Shown here in pieces: positions 23,779-33,972 of a stretch of DNA of 64,000 nt. The notes below the pieces were generated by a model that saw only the letters and a program-made list of their open reading frames with translations, searched no databases and had not been told where the DNA came from. The stretch's first letter is position 1; every line of letters begins with the position of its first letter. Source of the DNA: Agapanthus africanus. Lineage: Eukaryota > Streptophyta > Magnoliopsida > Asparagales > Amaryllidaceae. The stretch spans positions 167,433,911 through 167,497,910 of the forward strand of contig JASDDO010000014.1 in assembly GCA_030015575.1 (NCBI GenBank). Reading direction: 5' to 3'. The position numbers were made by a program, and so were the translations under genes.

Positions 23779-25066
23779 AATGTCTCCCCAGACGAATTCA
23801 GCTTCCAACGTGACCCCGATTCCGTACGTGGTCAAGATCAACGCTCGTGTGGTTCTTCCCGCAAGCCTCAGTCGACAGTGAGAGGAACCTCCCCGCCAGT
23901 TTGGCTCCGTCATCATCTACCCTGCTGGAAGCGCTCATCTGGTGGAAATCCCGGCGGAACAGGTGGCCAAGCCGGTCCCAAGGGGCAAGGGGCCGAATGT
24001 TGTGATTGCTAAGGCACCACAACCGAAACTTAAGATGGTGTCTGAACGACTCCCTGGCGCTCCAGCCGGGGGCAAGACTTCCGGTGCGAAGGGCAATATC
24101 AAATGTCGCAGACGAACTCAGGCGATGACTCTAACAAATGCGCAATGGAGCGTATCTCCAAGGTCCTCCATCGCCCGGTCTGTGGCGTCTTCCCAAAGAG
24201 CCGAAGTCTGCCAGGCGCTTAGAACAGAAAAGTTAAGGCAGAAGCGACTCAGGTATCGAGCCAACAAGAGGGCCAGGGCTTCGGCCAAATGGAATCGCGT
24301 AAAGTTCCAAGTGCAGGGTTGCCCTGCGACGACGGCTGAGTCGGACGTAAGAATCAGCAATTCCTTTGAGCCTCTGAAGTGGGTTCAGAAAAATGCCATG
24401 ACCGCCAGAATCAAGAAGACAGCGGTCCAAACAGTGCTACAAAGAGACGTGTTCCGGCCCCAACAGAAAAAGTATGACACTGTCTCTTCAAGGGTCTATC
24501 AGGCGCTCTGTGCCGCACGAAAGCAGCGGGGCAAATCCAGAAGAGAAGCGCCAGCACCATTCAAGAACCTGGTTAGGCCAGCCGCCTTCAATCGACTACC
24601 AGCTACCGAAGCAAGGGGGTCAAGACAGCGATCCGTGAAATCAGCCGCCAATGATAGAAAGACGGCCGGATATATCATCCATACGGTCTATATGGCGAGC
24701 GGGTGCCCTAGCGACAACCTTCGCAGCAAAAGAAAGGATGGGGCCACCATATCCCAAGCCCAATCTAGCCTGAATGTGGTTGCCGCCGCCCAAGAACAGC
24801 TGCCCCCGCTAGATGAAGAAAACCCTCTCGATGAGGATGATAGGCAGAAAGACCCCTCGGTCCATGTAGAGTCAAGCTCGGACAGCGAGGAAGAGCTGAC
24901 TTTCCGCCCCAGGACTGCGGAGCAAGAGCTGCTTCAAGAGCTTCGAAAACAGCTCAGGAGCAAAGATAAAGAGATGGCCAAGCTCTATTTGAAGATTGAC
25001 GACTTAATGAACGTGGTGATGCAGCTTACGGCTCAAATTGCTCGAGCGCCTCCCAATCAGACATAA
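23779..25066 (+). pseudogene. gag: Gag N-terminal region, element 2
   Basis: The frame starts at ATG 23779 (MSPQTNSASN) and has an in-frame TGA at 23879-23881, then continues to a TAA at 25064-25066. It is the basic, low-complexity N-terminal part of a Tat Gag. Short matches to the element 3 Gag fix its identity: FEPLKWVQKN against FEPLRRVRKN, and HTVYMASG in both. The C-terminal end (about 24870-25040) is a charged coiled-coil-like stretch. No enzyme motif is present. The TGA after a Gln codon fits CGA-to-TGA decay. Confidence 0.8.
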
Positions 25067-26005
25067 GCCGCTACTAATCAGCCGGGTGATGACAATCCGA
25101 GGCAGCCAATGCCTATTCCTTTGGGACCAAGACTGGTCGAGCCGCATGAAAGCCGGCCACATTCCGCTTCTGGGGACGCCTTGGCCCCAGATAGCACTTT
25201 CCCGCTAACACAGGATCGGATAATGGATTTGGTCACCAGCAAGGTTAAAACATTGGTGGCCGAAGCTGAAGCTCAGAAAGAAATCGGCAGTAGTGGGTGG
25301 CCATATCCCGCGCAGTACGATCTGATTGAGTTCCCAAGCGGCTATGTCATTCCTAAGTTCGGAAGATTTGATGGAACGGGGAATGCAAATCAGCACGTCG
25401 CCCACTTCAAAGCATCGTGCGGCAATACAGAGGGGAATGACGCGCTCCTTCTTCTTCAGTTTGTCAACAGCCTGACCGGCGTCGCCTTCGACTGGTATGC
25501 GAGTATACCGGATGGGTCCGTCATTACCTTTGCCCAAATGGAGTCCCTGTTTTGGCAAAGGTTCATGAGTGTCAGTGATAAAATCTTCATTGCCGACCTT
25601 GTGAGGACCAAGCTGGGGAAGAATGAAAGCAACACCGACTTTATCGCCCGATGGCGTAATCTCACAGTCAAGTGCGAACCGCCGCTGGAGCAGGACCAGT
25701 CCGTCAGCCTTCTCATTGGGAACCTCAGCAATTGGATGGTCCCATTCTTGTGTACAGCGGGCCTCAAGACATTTCAGGAGCTAACCAAGAAAGTCCAAAT
25801 GCTGGAACACTCGAAGCAAGAGTCCCCGCCGGACTCTCAGAGAGACAAAACCTGGAAAAGCAAGCGGGACGACAACCGTAGAAGCAGGAGTTCCAGCAGT
25901 ACCAATGTCTTCAATGCCTCCGACAATGAAGAAAAGCGAAAGGCGGGCGAATCCAAAACCAACCGGTCTCGAAAGCCATTGCTGGGAGAGATGGGCCTTC
26001 CCTAA
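25067..26005 (+). pseudogene. gag: Gag capsid region, element 2
   Basis: Same frame as the preceding part, read past the TAA at 25066. It carries the retrotransposon capsid signature: a hydrophobic helix (LLLLQFVNSLTGVAFDWY), then FAQMESLFWQRFM, LVRTKLGKNESNTDFIARW and a basic tail. The protein would form the particle shell. After the TAA at 26003-26005 the open frame changes, so a frameshift lies between 26005 and 26071. The colinear part of element 3 is 53325-54989. Confidence 0.85.
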
Positions 26006-26070
26006 AGGAGAAAAAGAACAAAGTTTACTCTTTCAGAAAGGACAAGGTCCGCAAGATATTTAAAGATGCC

Positions 26071-26799
26071 TTGAACAACGGCCTACAATTGCCGGAGTCG
26101 AAAAGACCCCAAGAAGCAAAAATGACCGACAATCCTCTGTATTGCCCGTACCACCGAGTAGTGAGCCATGCGATCGAGGATTGCTATATCTTCAAAGACT
26201 GGGCCGAGAAGCAGTACAAGGCTGGAGAGATCGAGCTGTCCAAAAGTGTATTGGTGAACAATCAAGTTGCAACCACCAACTTTATACAGACAGAAGTTGA
26301 AGCCTTCTGAGAGCAGACAGCCGAACCCGCTGTCCCGAGAAATGAAACGGACTCATCGCGGCCTCCGTGGAGTACACACATATCTAATAAGACGAAGAAG
26401 ATGATAAAGCTACTTCGGAAAGAACCCAGGACGGAATGGGAAGGGCAGAAGAAGCCTACCAGTCCAGCTGCCAATGCGGCTCCATCAGGCTCAAAATCCA
26501 AGAAGTTCAAGAAGAAGAAAAGTGCAGCTCGGCGCGAAACAGAGTCTGCAGGGAGATCGACCATTCAAAAATATATCGATTCCCTCGAAGAATATGAACA
26601 AAAGGAAAGAACATTGATTCAATTGAAGGAGTTCTTCCCTGTACAAGCGGCTGAAATTCTGGAGGAGTTAGAAGAAGACTCCAATGAAGAGATCCCAGTA
26701 GTGACTTACTACGCCATCCATCTTGGCAGCGACTCCGAGGATGAGCTCTGTTTTCCCGAAGAGGACGAGGAGCTCACCACAAAGGCCAATCAAATCTAG
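26071..26799 (+). pseudogene. gag: Gag C-terminal region with CHHC knuckle, element 2
   Basis: An early segment reads YCPYHRVVSHAIEDC, a zinc-knuckle variant with C-x2-H-x4-H-x4-C spacing, His in place of the second Cys. It is followed by the usual FKDWAEKQYKAG helix. A TGA at 26308-26310 interrupts the frame, which then continues with a Lys-rich segment (KSKKFKKKKSAARRE) and an acidic helix (QAAEILEELEEDSNEEI). It ends at a TAG at 26797-26799. The role is probably RNA binding and linkage to the protease. Confidence 0.8.
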
Positions 26800-26919
26800 C
26801 TCAGAAGCGGCAGGGCTCTACCGCCAAATCAGGGCAACGTCCCAAAAGGGAAGGAAAAACAAGTCGCTAATGAAGAAGATGGCAGAGAACCGGCTGATGA
26901 AAATATAAGTCCTTCCTCG

Positions 26920-28533
26920 GTGGACTATAATGTCTTGGCACATCTCCGGAAGCTTCCGTCTCTCCTGAGTATCTACGACGCCTTGGTCCTATCTAAGGAG
27001 CTAAGAGATGTTCTCATTCACGCTCTACAAAACCCCGAGCGGTATCAGGCTCACTTTGCGGAAATTAATATGAAAGAAGCCCAGCACGCTTTGCATGCCG
27101 CCGCAGTCACATTTAAGGATGAAGACTTGCTACTGGGAACGGCTGAGCATAATCGGCCACTTTACGTGACCGGGTACAGTGACGGAGATCGAATTAATCG
27201 CATATTGATTGATCCGGGGTCCTCAGTAAACATCATGAACTTGCGAATTCTGAAGAGTTTGTCAATGGATGTCCGACACCTGTCAAGGGAAAGGATTGTC
27301 ATTCAAGGCTTCAACCAAAATTGCCAGCAAGTTCTGGGGTCTATAGCTTTGCCAATCAAATTCGGGGATCTGCAAACTGAAGCTAAGATATACGTGATCG
27401 ACGCCGACACATCTTATAAGATTCTCTTGGGACGGCCGTGGCTCCACGATTACGGCATCGTCCCGTCAACTCTCCATCAATGCATGAAGTATACTAAAAA
27501 TGGCGAAGAAAAACGCATCAACGGAGACATCCAGCCGTTCAGTGTGCATGAAGTCCGCTATGAAGATTCTCGGTACTTTATGAACCACCAAAATGCTAAG
27601 CCACAACCGACTGAGGATAGACCGGCCCCAAGACTCAAAAGCAAATATACGCCGGCTATCACTTTCAAAAGCAAAAACGCCCAAGTGCGCCCGCATTTCG
27701 GCAGCGACACTGATGAGTCCGACGCTGGAAGCCCGTCCTTCCGTAAAACTTGCCCTCGTTTCGGCAGCGATACGGACGAATCTGTTACTGAAGGCCCATC
27801 TAGCAGCAAAGTCCGTCCTCATCTTGGCAGTGACACTGAAGAGTCAGAAGAAGAGGACCTGCCGTGCAACAGCTGTGTAGATTGGCCCCCCATGCAGCAA
27901 GCGAAACTACGAGAGACCTTCGAAGTCGCAGAAGGGTCCCTGTCCATCACAAGGGTGCCGGAACGGATGTGCAAAGAGCTCGACGCATTGTCAGTCTCTA
28001 CCGTGAACCAGCTGAAAACTTTCTACGTGCCCGGGAGGAAAAATGGATAGAAGGGCATCCCGTTTTATAGGTCAAACCCCGTTGTGCACCCGGGCGATCT
28101 TTCTGTCACGTGCCTTCCCTATGAGAGAGGCATAAGAGCCGTCCTCAATCCCAGATACTATGTGCCCGAGATGCGAGAATACTTTAAGAAGTGCGGATGC
28201 CGGTTATATCAAACGGAGTCCGAAGCAAAGTTTTACGAAGGGCTATGGTATCCTCCCCAGGTCCGAGCACTCATCGATGGACAAATTCCAGATAGACGGG
28301 GCATAGGCTACATTCAACCTGATCCCAAAACGTGCTACATGATCCATGTTGGTAAGGACAGCGAAAGATCAAATGATGATGACGAGATAGCCGAGCCAGA
28401 AGAAGCTCCTCAAGAGCTCGAAGATGGCGGACAAGCAACCTTTGACGAGCTAACCGAGATTGACTTAGGAACGCCCGATAATCCAAGGCCGACCTACATC
28501 AGCTCGCTCTTGTCAGAGGAAATGAAAGCGTAG
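26920..28533 (+). pseudogene. Aspartic protease region, element 2
   Basis: Same frame as 26071-26799. Residues 98-101 from 26920 are Asp-Pro-Gly-Ser, the active-site loop (usually D-T/S-G). It is followed by VNIMNLRIL and, about 90 residues on, ILLGRPWLH, the second conserved block of retropepsins in this lineage. The enzyme would cut Gag-Pol. An acidic linker (27690-27860) with repeated FGSDTDES units follows. A TAG at 28048-28050 breaks the frame and it continues to a TAG at 28531-28533. Pro after the catalytic Asp is unusual and may be damage. Confidence 0.8.
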
Positions 28534-28587
28534 ATAATTGCCCTGCTGCATGAGTTCGTCGACTGCTTCGCGTGGACATACAAAGAA

Positions 28588-30552
28588 ATGCCAGGTCTTT
28601 CCCCTGAAGTAGCCGTGCATAAGCTGGCTATATCTCCTGATGTTAAGCCAGTCAAACAAGCTCCTCGAAGAATGAGAAGGGAACTAGAAGAAAAGGTCAT
28701 CAAGGAAACTAAGAAGCTCATCGATGCTGGCTTCATCAGGGAAGAGAAATATGCGGACTGGATCGCATGCATAGTCCCAGTGAAGAAGAAAAATGGGCAG
28801 ATCCGAGTTTGTGTTGATTTCAGGGACCTCAACAAGGCATGTCCTAAAGACGACTTTCCGCTACTGATCATGGAAATGATGGTCGATGACACCTCAAATT
28901 ACGAGCTGTTCACCTTTATGGATGGCTCGTCTGGATACAATCAGATCAAGATGTCGCCTGAGGATGAGAAGCACACAGCATTTCGAACCCCGATCGGAAT
29001 ATATTGCTACAAGGTGATGCCGTTCGGACTGAAGAACGCAGGTGCTACATATCAAAGGGCAATGACCAATATCTTCGATGACCTAATTCATAAAGCCGTC
29101 GAATGTTATGTTGACGATCTGGTCATTAAGACTAAAACCAAGGCCGATCATATCCAAGATCTTAGGACCGTTCTCACCAGACTGAGGGAATATGACCTAA
29201 AGATGAATCCTCTGAAATGCGCTTTTGGCGTGTCGTCGGGAAAATTCCTGGGCTTCATAGTCCGACATCGAGGGATCGAAGTTGACCCATCAAAGATAAA
29301 GGCCATCATGGAGATGCCCCCTCCGAAGAGTCTGACGCAGCTAAGATCTTTTCAAGGCAAGCTTGCTTATATACGGAGGTTTATCTTAAATTTATCGGGG
29401 AGATGTAGGCCCTTCTCAAAGCTCATGAAGAAAGGAGCTCCTTTTATCTGGGATGCCGAATGTCAAGCAGCGTTCGAAAGCATCAAACGGTACTTGTTGC
29501 ACCCTCCAGTGCTGGCCGCTCCCATTCCAAATAAACCGTTGATTCTCTACATTGCCACGCTAGATGAGTCACTCGGTACGCTCCTTGCCCAGAATAACGA
29601 GGAGGGAAAGGAAAATGCCCTCTACTACCTCAGTCGAACTCTAGTCGGGGCGGAACACAACTATTCCCCAATCGAAAAGCAATGCCTGGCTCTGATATTT
29701 GCTGTGAAGAAGCTGAGGCACTATCTGCTCGCTCATCGGGTTATGCTGATCTCCAAGGTCGACCCGCTCAAACACTTGATGACCAGAGCGAGCCTAGCCG
29801 GCAGAATGGCAAGATGGGCTGTTATGCTACTTGAGTTTGACATAGTTTACACTCCTCAGAAAGCAGTAAAATGGCAAGCTCTTGCAGACTTTCTCGCTGC
29901 TCATATCATACCAGAAGGGTCGCTGCTAAATTGTGAGTTACCCGACGAACAAGTGCTGCACCTCGAGGAAGATGAGCCATGTTGGGAGCTCTACTTCGAT
30001 GGAGCCTCATCAATAAGGACCTCCAGTAAATCATGCGTCCCGAAGATAAAAGCAGGGATAGAATTGGTGTTCATCACACCATCAATGGGAACCCTACGGC
30101 GTTCTTTCGCTCTCACCGAGCCTCGAACGAACAACGAAGCTGAGTATGAAGCTCTGATAGCTGGTTTGGAGCTCGCCATAGAAATGGAAATCCTTCGGCT
30201 ATGGGTTTACGGTGACTCCCAGCTTGTCGTCAACCAAGTAAGCGGCAATTATAAGATATACAAACCTAAATTAGCTCGGTACAGAGGCCGAGTGGTGGAA
30301 CTCATGAAACGGTTCACTCATATTGAACTAACGAGAGTCCCTAGAGCGTTGAACGGAAAGGCTGATGTACTCGCTCGCTTGGCCAAGGAGCTGGCTGATC
30401 CTGATATGGACAAAATTCTGATCACAGTCAGGAGCCGGCAAATTCTACCCCAGTCTCTCTACGAGAATAGGAAAGAGCGGAACAGAAGAGCAGTCCTGCG
30501 GAAGAAGCTTCGATCATCCAAGACGAGCCCGATTGGAGAGAACCCTTCATAG
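28588..30552 (+). pseudogene. pol: Reverse transcriptase, RNase H and archaeal-type RNase H, element 2
   Basis: This is the longest intact piece, 654 codons. Reverse transcriptase blocks follow in order: IRVCVDFRDLNKACPKDDFP, FMDGSSGYNQIKM, YKVMPFGLKNAGATYQ and the catalytic YVDD at 29107-29118. A retroviral-type RNase H follows (YSPIEKQCLALIFAVKKLRHY). Then comes a second RNase H with ELYFDGASS, TNNEAEYEALIAGLELA, YGDSQLVVNQVSGNY and ALNGKADVLARLAK. Two RNase H domains are the hallmark of the Tat lineage. The frame joins the protease frame through the TAG at 28531-28533. It shifts before 30552. Confidence 0.95.
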
Positions 30553-30559
30553 AGTACCT

Positions 30560-31783
30560 CCGATACGACAAGCTGCCCGAAGAAAAATCTGCGAGGATTC
30601 AGCTGAAGAAAAGAGCTCTCCGATACGCGTTTGTAAATGACATGTTATACCGCAGGTCATATGACCAACTCTGGCTCAGGTGTCTGTCATTGGCCGAGGC
30701 CCAAAAGGTCATGAAAGATGTTCACTCGGGCGTTTGCGGTGCTCACCAATCTGGCCCCAAGATGCGACTTCAAATCAAACGACTTGGGTATTACTGGCCC
30801 ACCATGATACGGGATTGCGGAGAGCATGCAAAGAAATGTCAGATCTGCCAAATTCATGGTGATTTCATTCACAAGCATCCCAATCCGTTGCATCCTACGG
30901 TGGCGTCGTGGCCCTTCGAAGTCTGGGGCACCGACATTGTTGGCCCAATTGATCCTCCGTCATCCAAAGGCCACCGGTTCATATTGGCTGCGACAGACAA
31001 CTTCTCCAGATGGGCTGAAGCTGTCCCGCTAAAAGAAGTCAACACAAAAGATATTCTGACATTCTTCCAGCATAATATTTTATACCGCTTCGGTACACCA
31101 AGAAGAATCATTTCCGACAGTGGGCCTTCTTTCAAGAGCTTCAATGTCTCAAGGTTTGCTACTCAGCACAAGATAGACTGGAGATATTCTTCCATCTATA
31201 ATCCAAGAGCCAATGGGCTAGCCGAAGCCTTCAATAAGACTCTATGCAAGCTCCTGAGGAAAATGCTTCAGCCAACAAGAGAGACTGGAATCTCAAACTT
31301 CATGAGGCGTTGTGGGCATATCGTACCACGCACCGTACTCCAACACAGTCCACTCCATACTCATTGCTCTTCGGAGTGGAGGCGGTCCTCCCCCTCGAAG
31401 TCGAAGTTCCAAGCTTAAGAATGGCCGTTCAACACGAGTTGACGGAGGAGGAAAACGTGATCCTTCGACTTGAAGAGCTTGATGCCCTCGAAGAAAAGAG
31501 GCTCGCGGTACAGCAAAATCTGGAGCTATACCAAGCCCAAATGTCATGGGCCTATGACAAGATAACCCGTCTCCGCGCTTTCAAGAAAGGTGAATTGGTG
31601 TTGGTCCTCAAAAGATCGATCATCCTTAATCGACATGCCAAGGGAAAATTCGAGCCAAACTGGGAAGGACCATACGTCATTGAGAAAGTGTTCGACGGAG
31701 GATCCTACCAACTAATAAGTGTCGAGGGAGAAAGTCCCATGCCACCCATCAATGGCCGATATCTAAAAAAATACTACACGTGA
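30560..31783 (+). pseudogene. pol: Integrase, element 2
   Basis: The HHCC zinc-binding end is visible (HSGVCGAHQ, then CQICQIH), followed by the catalytic core with the three acidic residues in GTDIVGP, SDSGPSF and AEAFNKTL. A frameshift near 31270 separates the core from the C-terminal part (WAYRTTHRTPTQSTPY, then GPYVIEKV, the GPY module). The protein ends KKYYT at 31783. There is no chromodomain. This enzyme makes the 5-bp target duplications seen around all three elements. Confidence 0.9.
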
Positions 31784-31931
31784 ATGCTCCAAGTAGCAGG
31801 AGAATTGAGCACACCAGCCCTACGGTCTGGATCATACATCCTGCAAAACCGTATACAATCCACGGGCGTAAATGACCCCTATCTCTCCCAAATCCTGCCA
31901 GTGAGACTACTTTTAAAGTCCCACCAGCGGC

Positions 31932-31962
<31 letters not shown>

Positions 31963-31980
31963 AAAGAAAAAAAAAGGTAT
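31784..31980 (+). other. Start of element 2 3' region
   Basis: Non-coding. It contains an A/G tract (about 31931-31977) and short blocks that recur near 32420-32480 (GTATACAATCCACGGGC-like). Related blocks appear on the minus strand of element 3 near 46310 and 45600. Confidence 0.5.
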
Positions 31981-31998
31981 GTCCACAAGCAAAACGGG

Positions 31999-32083
31999 CA
32001 CGGATGAAAACCCGAAAGGGCTCCGTGAGTAAAAACAGCAGGACTACCGGCGAGTTTGTGAAAACCCGAAAGGGCGCAAACTC
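31999..32083 (+). ncRNA. Two stem-loops with a shared CCCGAAAGGG loop
   Basis: Hairpin A: CACGGA (31999-32004) with TCCGTG (32022-32027). Hairpin B: GAGTTTGTG (32052-32060) with CGCAAACTC (32075-32083), nine pairs with one G-U. The stems are unrelated, but both loops contain AAAACCCGAAAGGG. The same pair type occurs on the minus strand of element 3 at 46600-46870. It is annotated as an RNA structure candidate inside the element transcript. Confidence 0.6.
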
Positions 32084-32102
32084 ATGAAAAGAGATGAATA
32101 CA

Positions 32103-32320
32103 CTCGCAAAGTCCTCTCGACCTTGTGAGGAGAAAACTCCTGCAGGAGATCCTTATGACTCACAAAGGAGCAACACACTTAGGAATCCACACGATTCCTA
32201 AGGAGAACATACACCTGCTAGATCCTCTCGACTCGTAGGGAGAAAATGCTTTTATGAGACCCTCACGGCTCATAAAATTGAAAAGCCTTAGGTGATAGGG
32301 ACCCAAACCTGTCTCCTAAG
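32103..32320 (+). ncRNA. Six-hairpin module 1, element 2
   Basis: In order: (1) 32103-32113 with 32119-32129, loop CTCTC; (2) degenerate CTCCT/AGGAG hairpin near 32138-32170, loop CTTAT; (3) 32178-32187 with 32193-32202, perfect 10 bp, loop CACAC; (4) 32214-32224 with 32229-32238, loop CTCTC, bulged A; (5) TTTTATGAG 32251-32259 with 32270-32278, bulged A at 32260, two C-G pairs, loop CTCAC; (6) CTTAGG 32287-32292 with CCTAAG 32315-32320 around GACCCAAACC. The order is the same as in module 2 and in element 3. Role unknown. Confidence 0.7.
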
Positions 32321-32355
32321 CCATCGTTCCCCAACGGGCAACGGCGAATGATGAG

Positions 32356-33099
32356 TCGCTCCTGGTACCATATTCCAGTGTAGCGATGCAGACGCCAACC
32401 AAAATCCAATTTCTCAAAATTCTCCAGCCCTACGGCCAGTCCCCAAATTGACTGCCGTATACAATCCACGGGCTTAAATAATTCTCGTCATACCCATGCC
32501 CCACCACAATCACCAGTTACACGGCTGGTCTCCGCCTTTGGAATTATGCTCCATTGAGAAGACCCACTCATGTGTCCTCACGATACATGAGGAGAACAAA
32601 CCTTTGTGGGATCCTTACGACTCATAAAGGAAAAACACACTTAGGAGTCCTCATGACTCCTATGGAGAAAATACACCTGCGGGATCCTTACGACTCGTAG
32701 GGAGAAAATGCTTTTATGGGACCCTCACGGCCCATAAAATTGAAAAGCCTTAGGTGATAGGGACCTAAACCTGTCTCCTAAGCCATCACTCCCCAACAGG
32801 AATAGGCAAATGATGAATTGCTCCTGGCACGTGTGCTTCAGTGTTAGCAACGCTGATGCCTACCCTAACCCCAAAATCCCAAACTCCAATCCAATAGACC
32901 CCTAAGTCGTTAAACTGGGAACAGATGACCCCTAAGTCGTTAAACTGGGAACGGGGGAAATTCCCTCACGGCAAATGATGATTCGCTCCTGGTACCATAT
33001 TCCAGTATAGCGATGCTGATGCCAAACCAAAACCAAAATCCCCAAATCCTGTCATGATAAATGATGATTTGCTCCTGGTACCATATTCCAGCGTAGCGA
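32356..33099 (+). repeat. Four copies of a two-step CTGG/CCAG hairpin
   Basis: Copies at 32356-32386, 32818-32850, 32983-33013 and 33069-33099. Each has an outer stem (TCGCT with AGCGA in copies 1 and 3) and an inner CTGG/CCAG stem around a nine-base loop. Copy 2 has TTGCT with AGCAA, a paired C-G to T-A change. Copies are spaced irregularly and overlap the hairpin modules. Confidence 0.6.
32567..32782 (+). ncRNA. Six-hairpin module 2, element 2
   Basis: In order: (1) 32567-32576 with 32582-32591, loop CTCAC, one G-U; (2) 32601-32613 with 32619-32630, loop CTTAC, bulged A; (3) CTTAGGAGTC 32640-32649 with 32655-32664, loop CTCAT; (4) 32676-32686 with 32692-32701, loop CTTAC, bulged A; (5) TTTTATGGG 32712-32720 with CCCATAAAA 32731-32739, bulged A, loop CTCAC; (6) CTTAGG 32749-32754 with CCTAAG 32777-32782. 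Hairpins 3 and 5 differ from module 1 by compensatory A-T to G-C changes. Confidence 0.7.
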
Positions 33100-33225
33100 T
33101 GCTGATGTCAACCCAAATCACATCAAGTCAAACAACCAATGACCTCCCTGGCAGAATCAAATTCCACCTCGGAAACAAGTCAACTTCATCCCTGACGCCG
33201 CAAGAAGTGGGGCAAATCAAATCCA

Positions 33226-33860
33226 GAATCGACCGTCCACGTCGCAAAAATGGCAGCACCAACCGTCCACGTCGCAAAAAGGGCAGAACCGACCGTCTAA
33301 GTCGCTAAAATGGCAGCATCGACCGTCCAAGTCGTAAAAAGGGCAGCACCGACCGTCCAAGTCGCGAGAAGGGCAGCATCGACCGTCCACATCGCTAAAA
33401 TGGCAGCACCGACCGTCCACGTCGCAAAAAGGGCAGAACCGACCGTCCAAGTGGCAAAAAGGGCAGTACCGACCGTCCACATCGCTAAAAGGGCAGCACC
33501 GACCGTCCACGTTGCTAAAAGGGCAGCACCGACCATCCACGTCGCAAAAAGGGCAGAACCGACCGTCCAAGTCGCAAAAAGGGCAGAATCGACCGTCCAA
33601 GTCGCAAAAGGGGCAGAACCGACCATCCACGTCGCTAAAAGGGTAGAACCGACCGTCCAAGTCGCAAAAAGGGTAGAACCAACCGTCCACGTCGCTAAAA
33701 GGGCAGCACCGACCATCCAAGTCGCAAAAAGGGCAGAACCGACCGTCCACGCCGCTAAAAGGGCAGCACCGACCGTCCACGTCGCTAAAAGGGCAGAACC
33801 GACCGTCTAAGTCGCAAAAAGGGCCGCATCGACCGTCCATGTCGTAAAAAGGGCAGTGCC
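33226..33860 (+). repeat. 30-bp minisatellite, about 21 copies
   Basis: Unit GACCGTCCACGTCGCTAAAA plus GGGCAGCACC, with variation mainly at the AC/AA and GCTAAAA/GCAAAAA positions. Because 30 is a multiple of three, the array is open in several frames on both strands and gives Cys-rich or Ala/Val-rich peptides that are not real genes. Internal tandem repeats before the 3' LTR are typical of Tat elements. Confidence 0.9.
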
Positions 33861-33958
33861 AGCTTCCCAAAAGGTGGGAACCGAATCAAGTCGCCTCTAC
33901 GTGAAAGAAGATCCATCAATTTCATGCACACGACCCACATATGTGGTGTGCATTTATT

Positions 33959-33972
33959 GATAGGGGGCAATT
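33959..33972 (+). promoter_or_regulatory. Element 2 polypurine tract
   Basis: GATAGGGGGCAATT immediately before the 3' LTR (TGTTGGGG). Confidence 0.8.

Noticed and set aside
33226..33860. CRISPR array
   Set aside because: The repeats are contiguous with no unique spacers, and the genome is a plant.
33217..33870. Cys-rich CDLDGR-type repeat protein and the opposite-strand Ala/Val-rich frame
   Set aside because: Both come from a 30-bp repeat whose length is a multiple of three; no start context or conserved variation supports translation.
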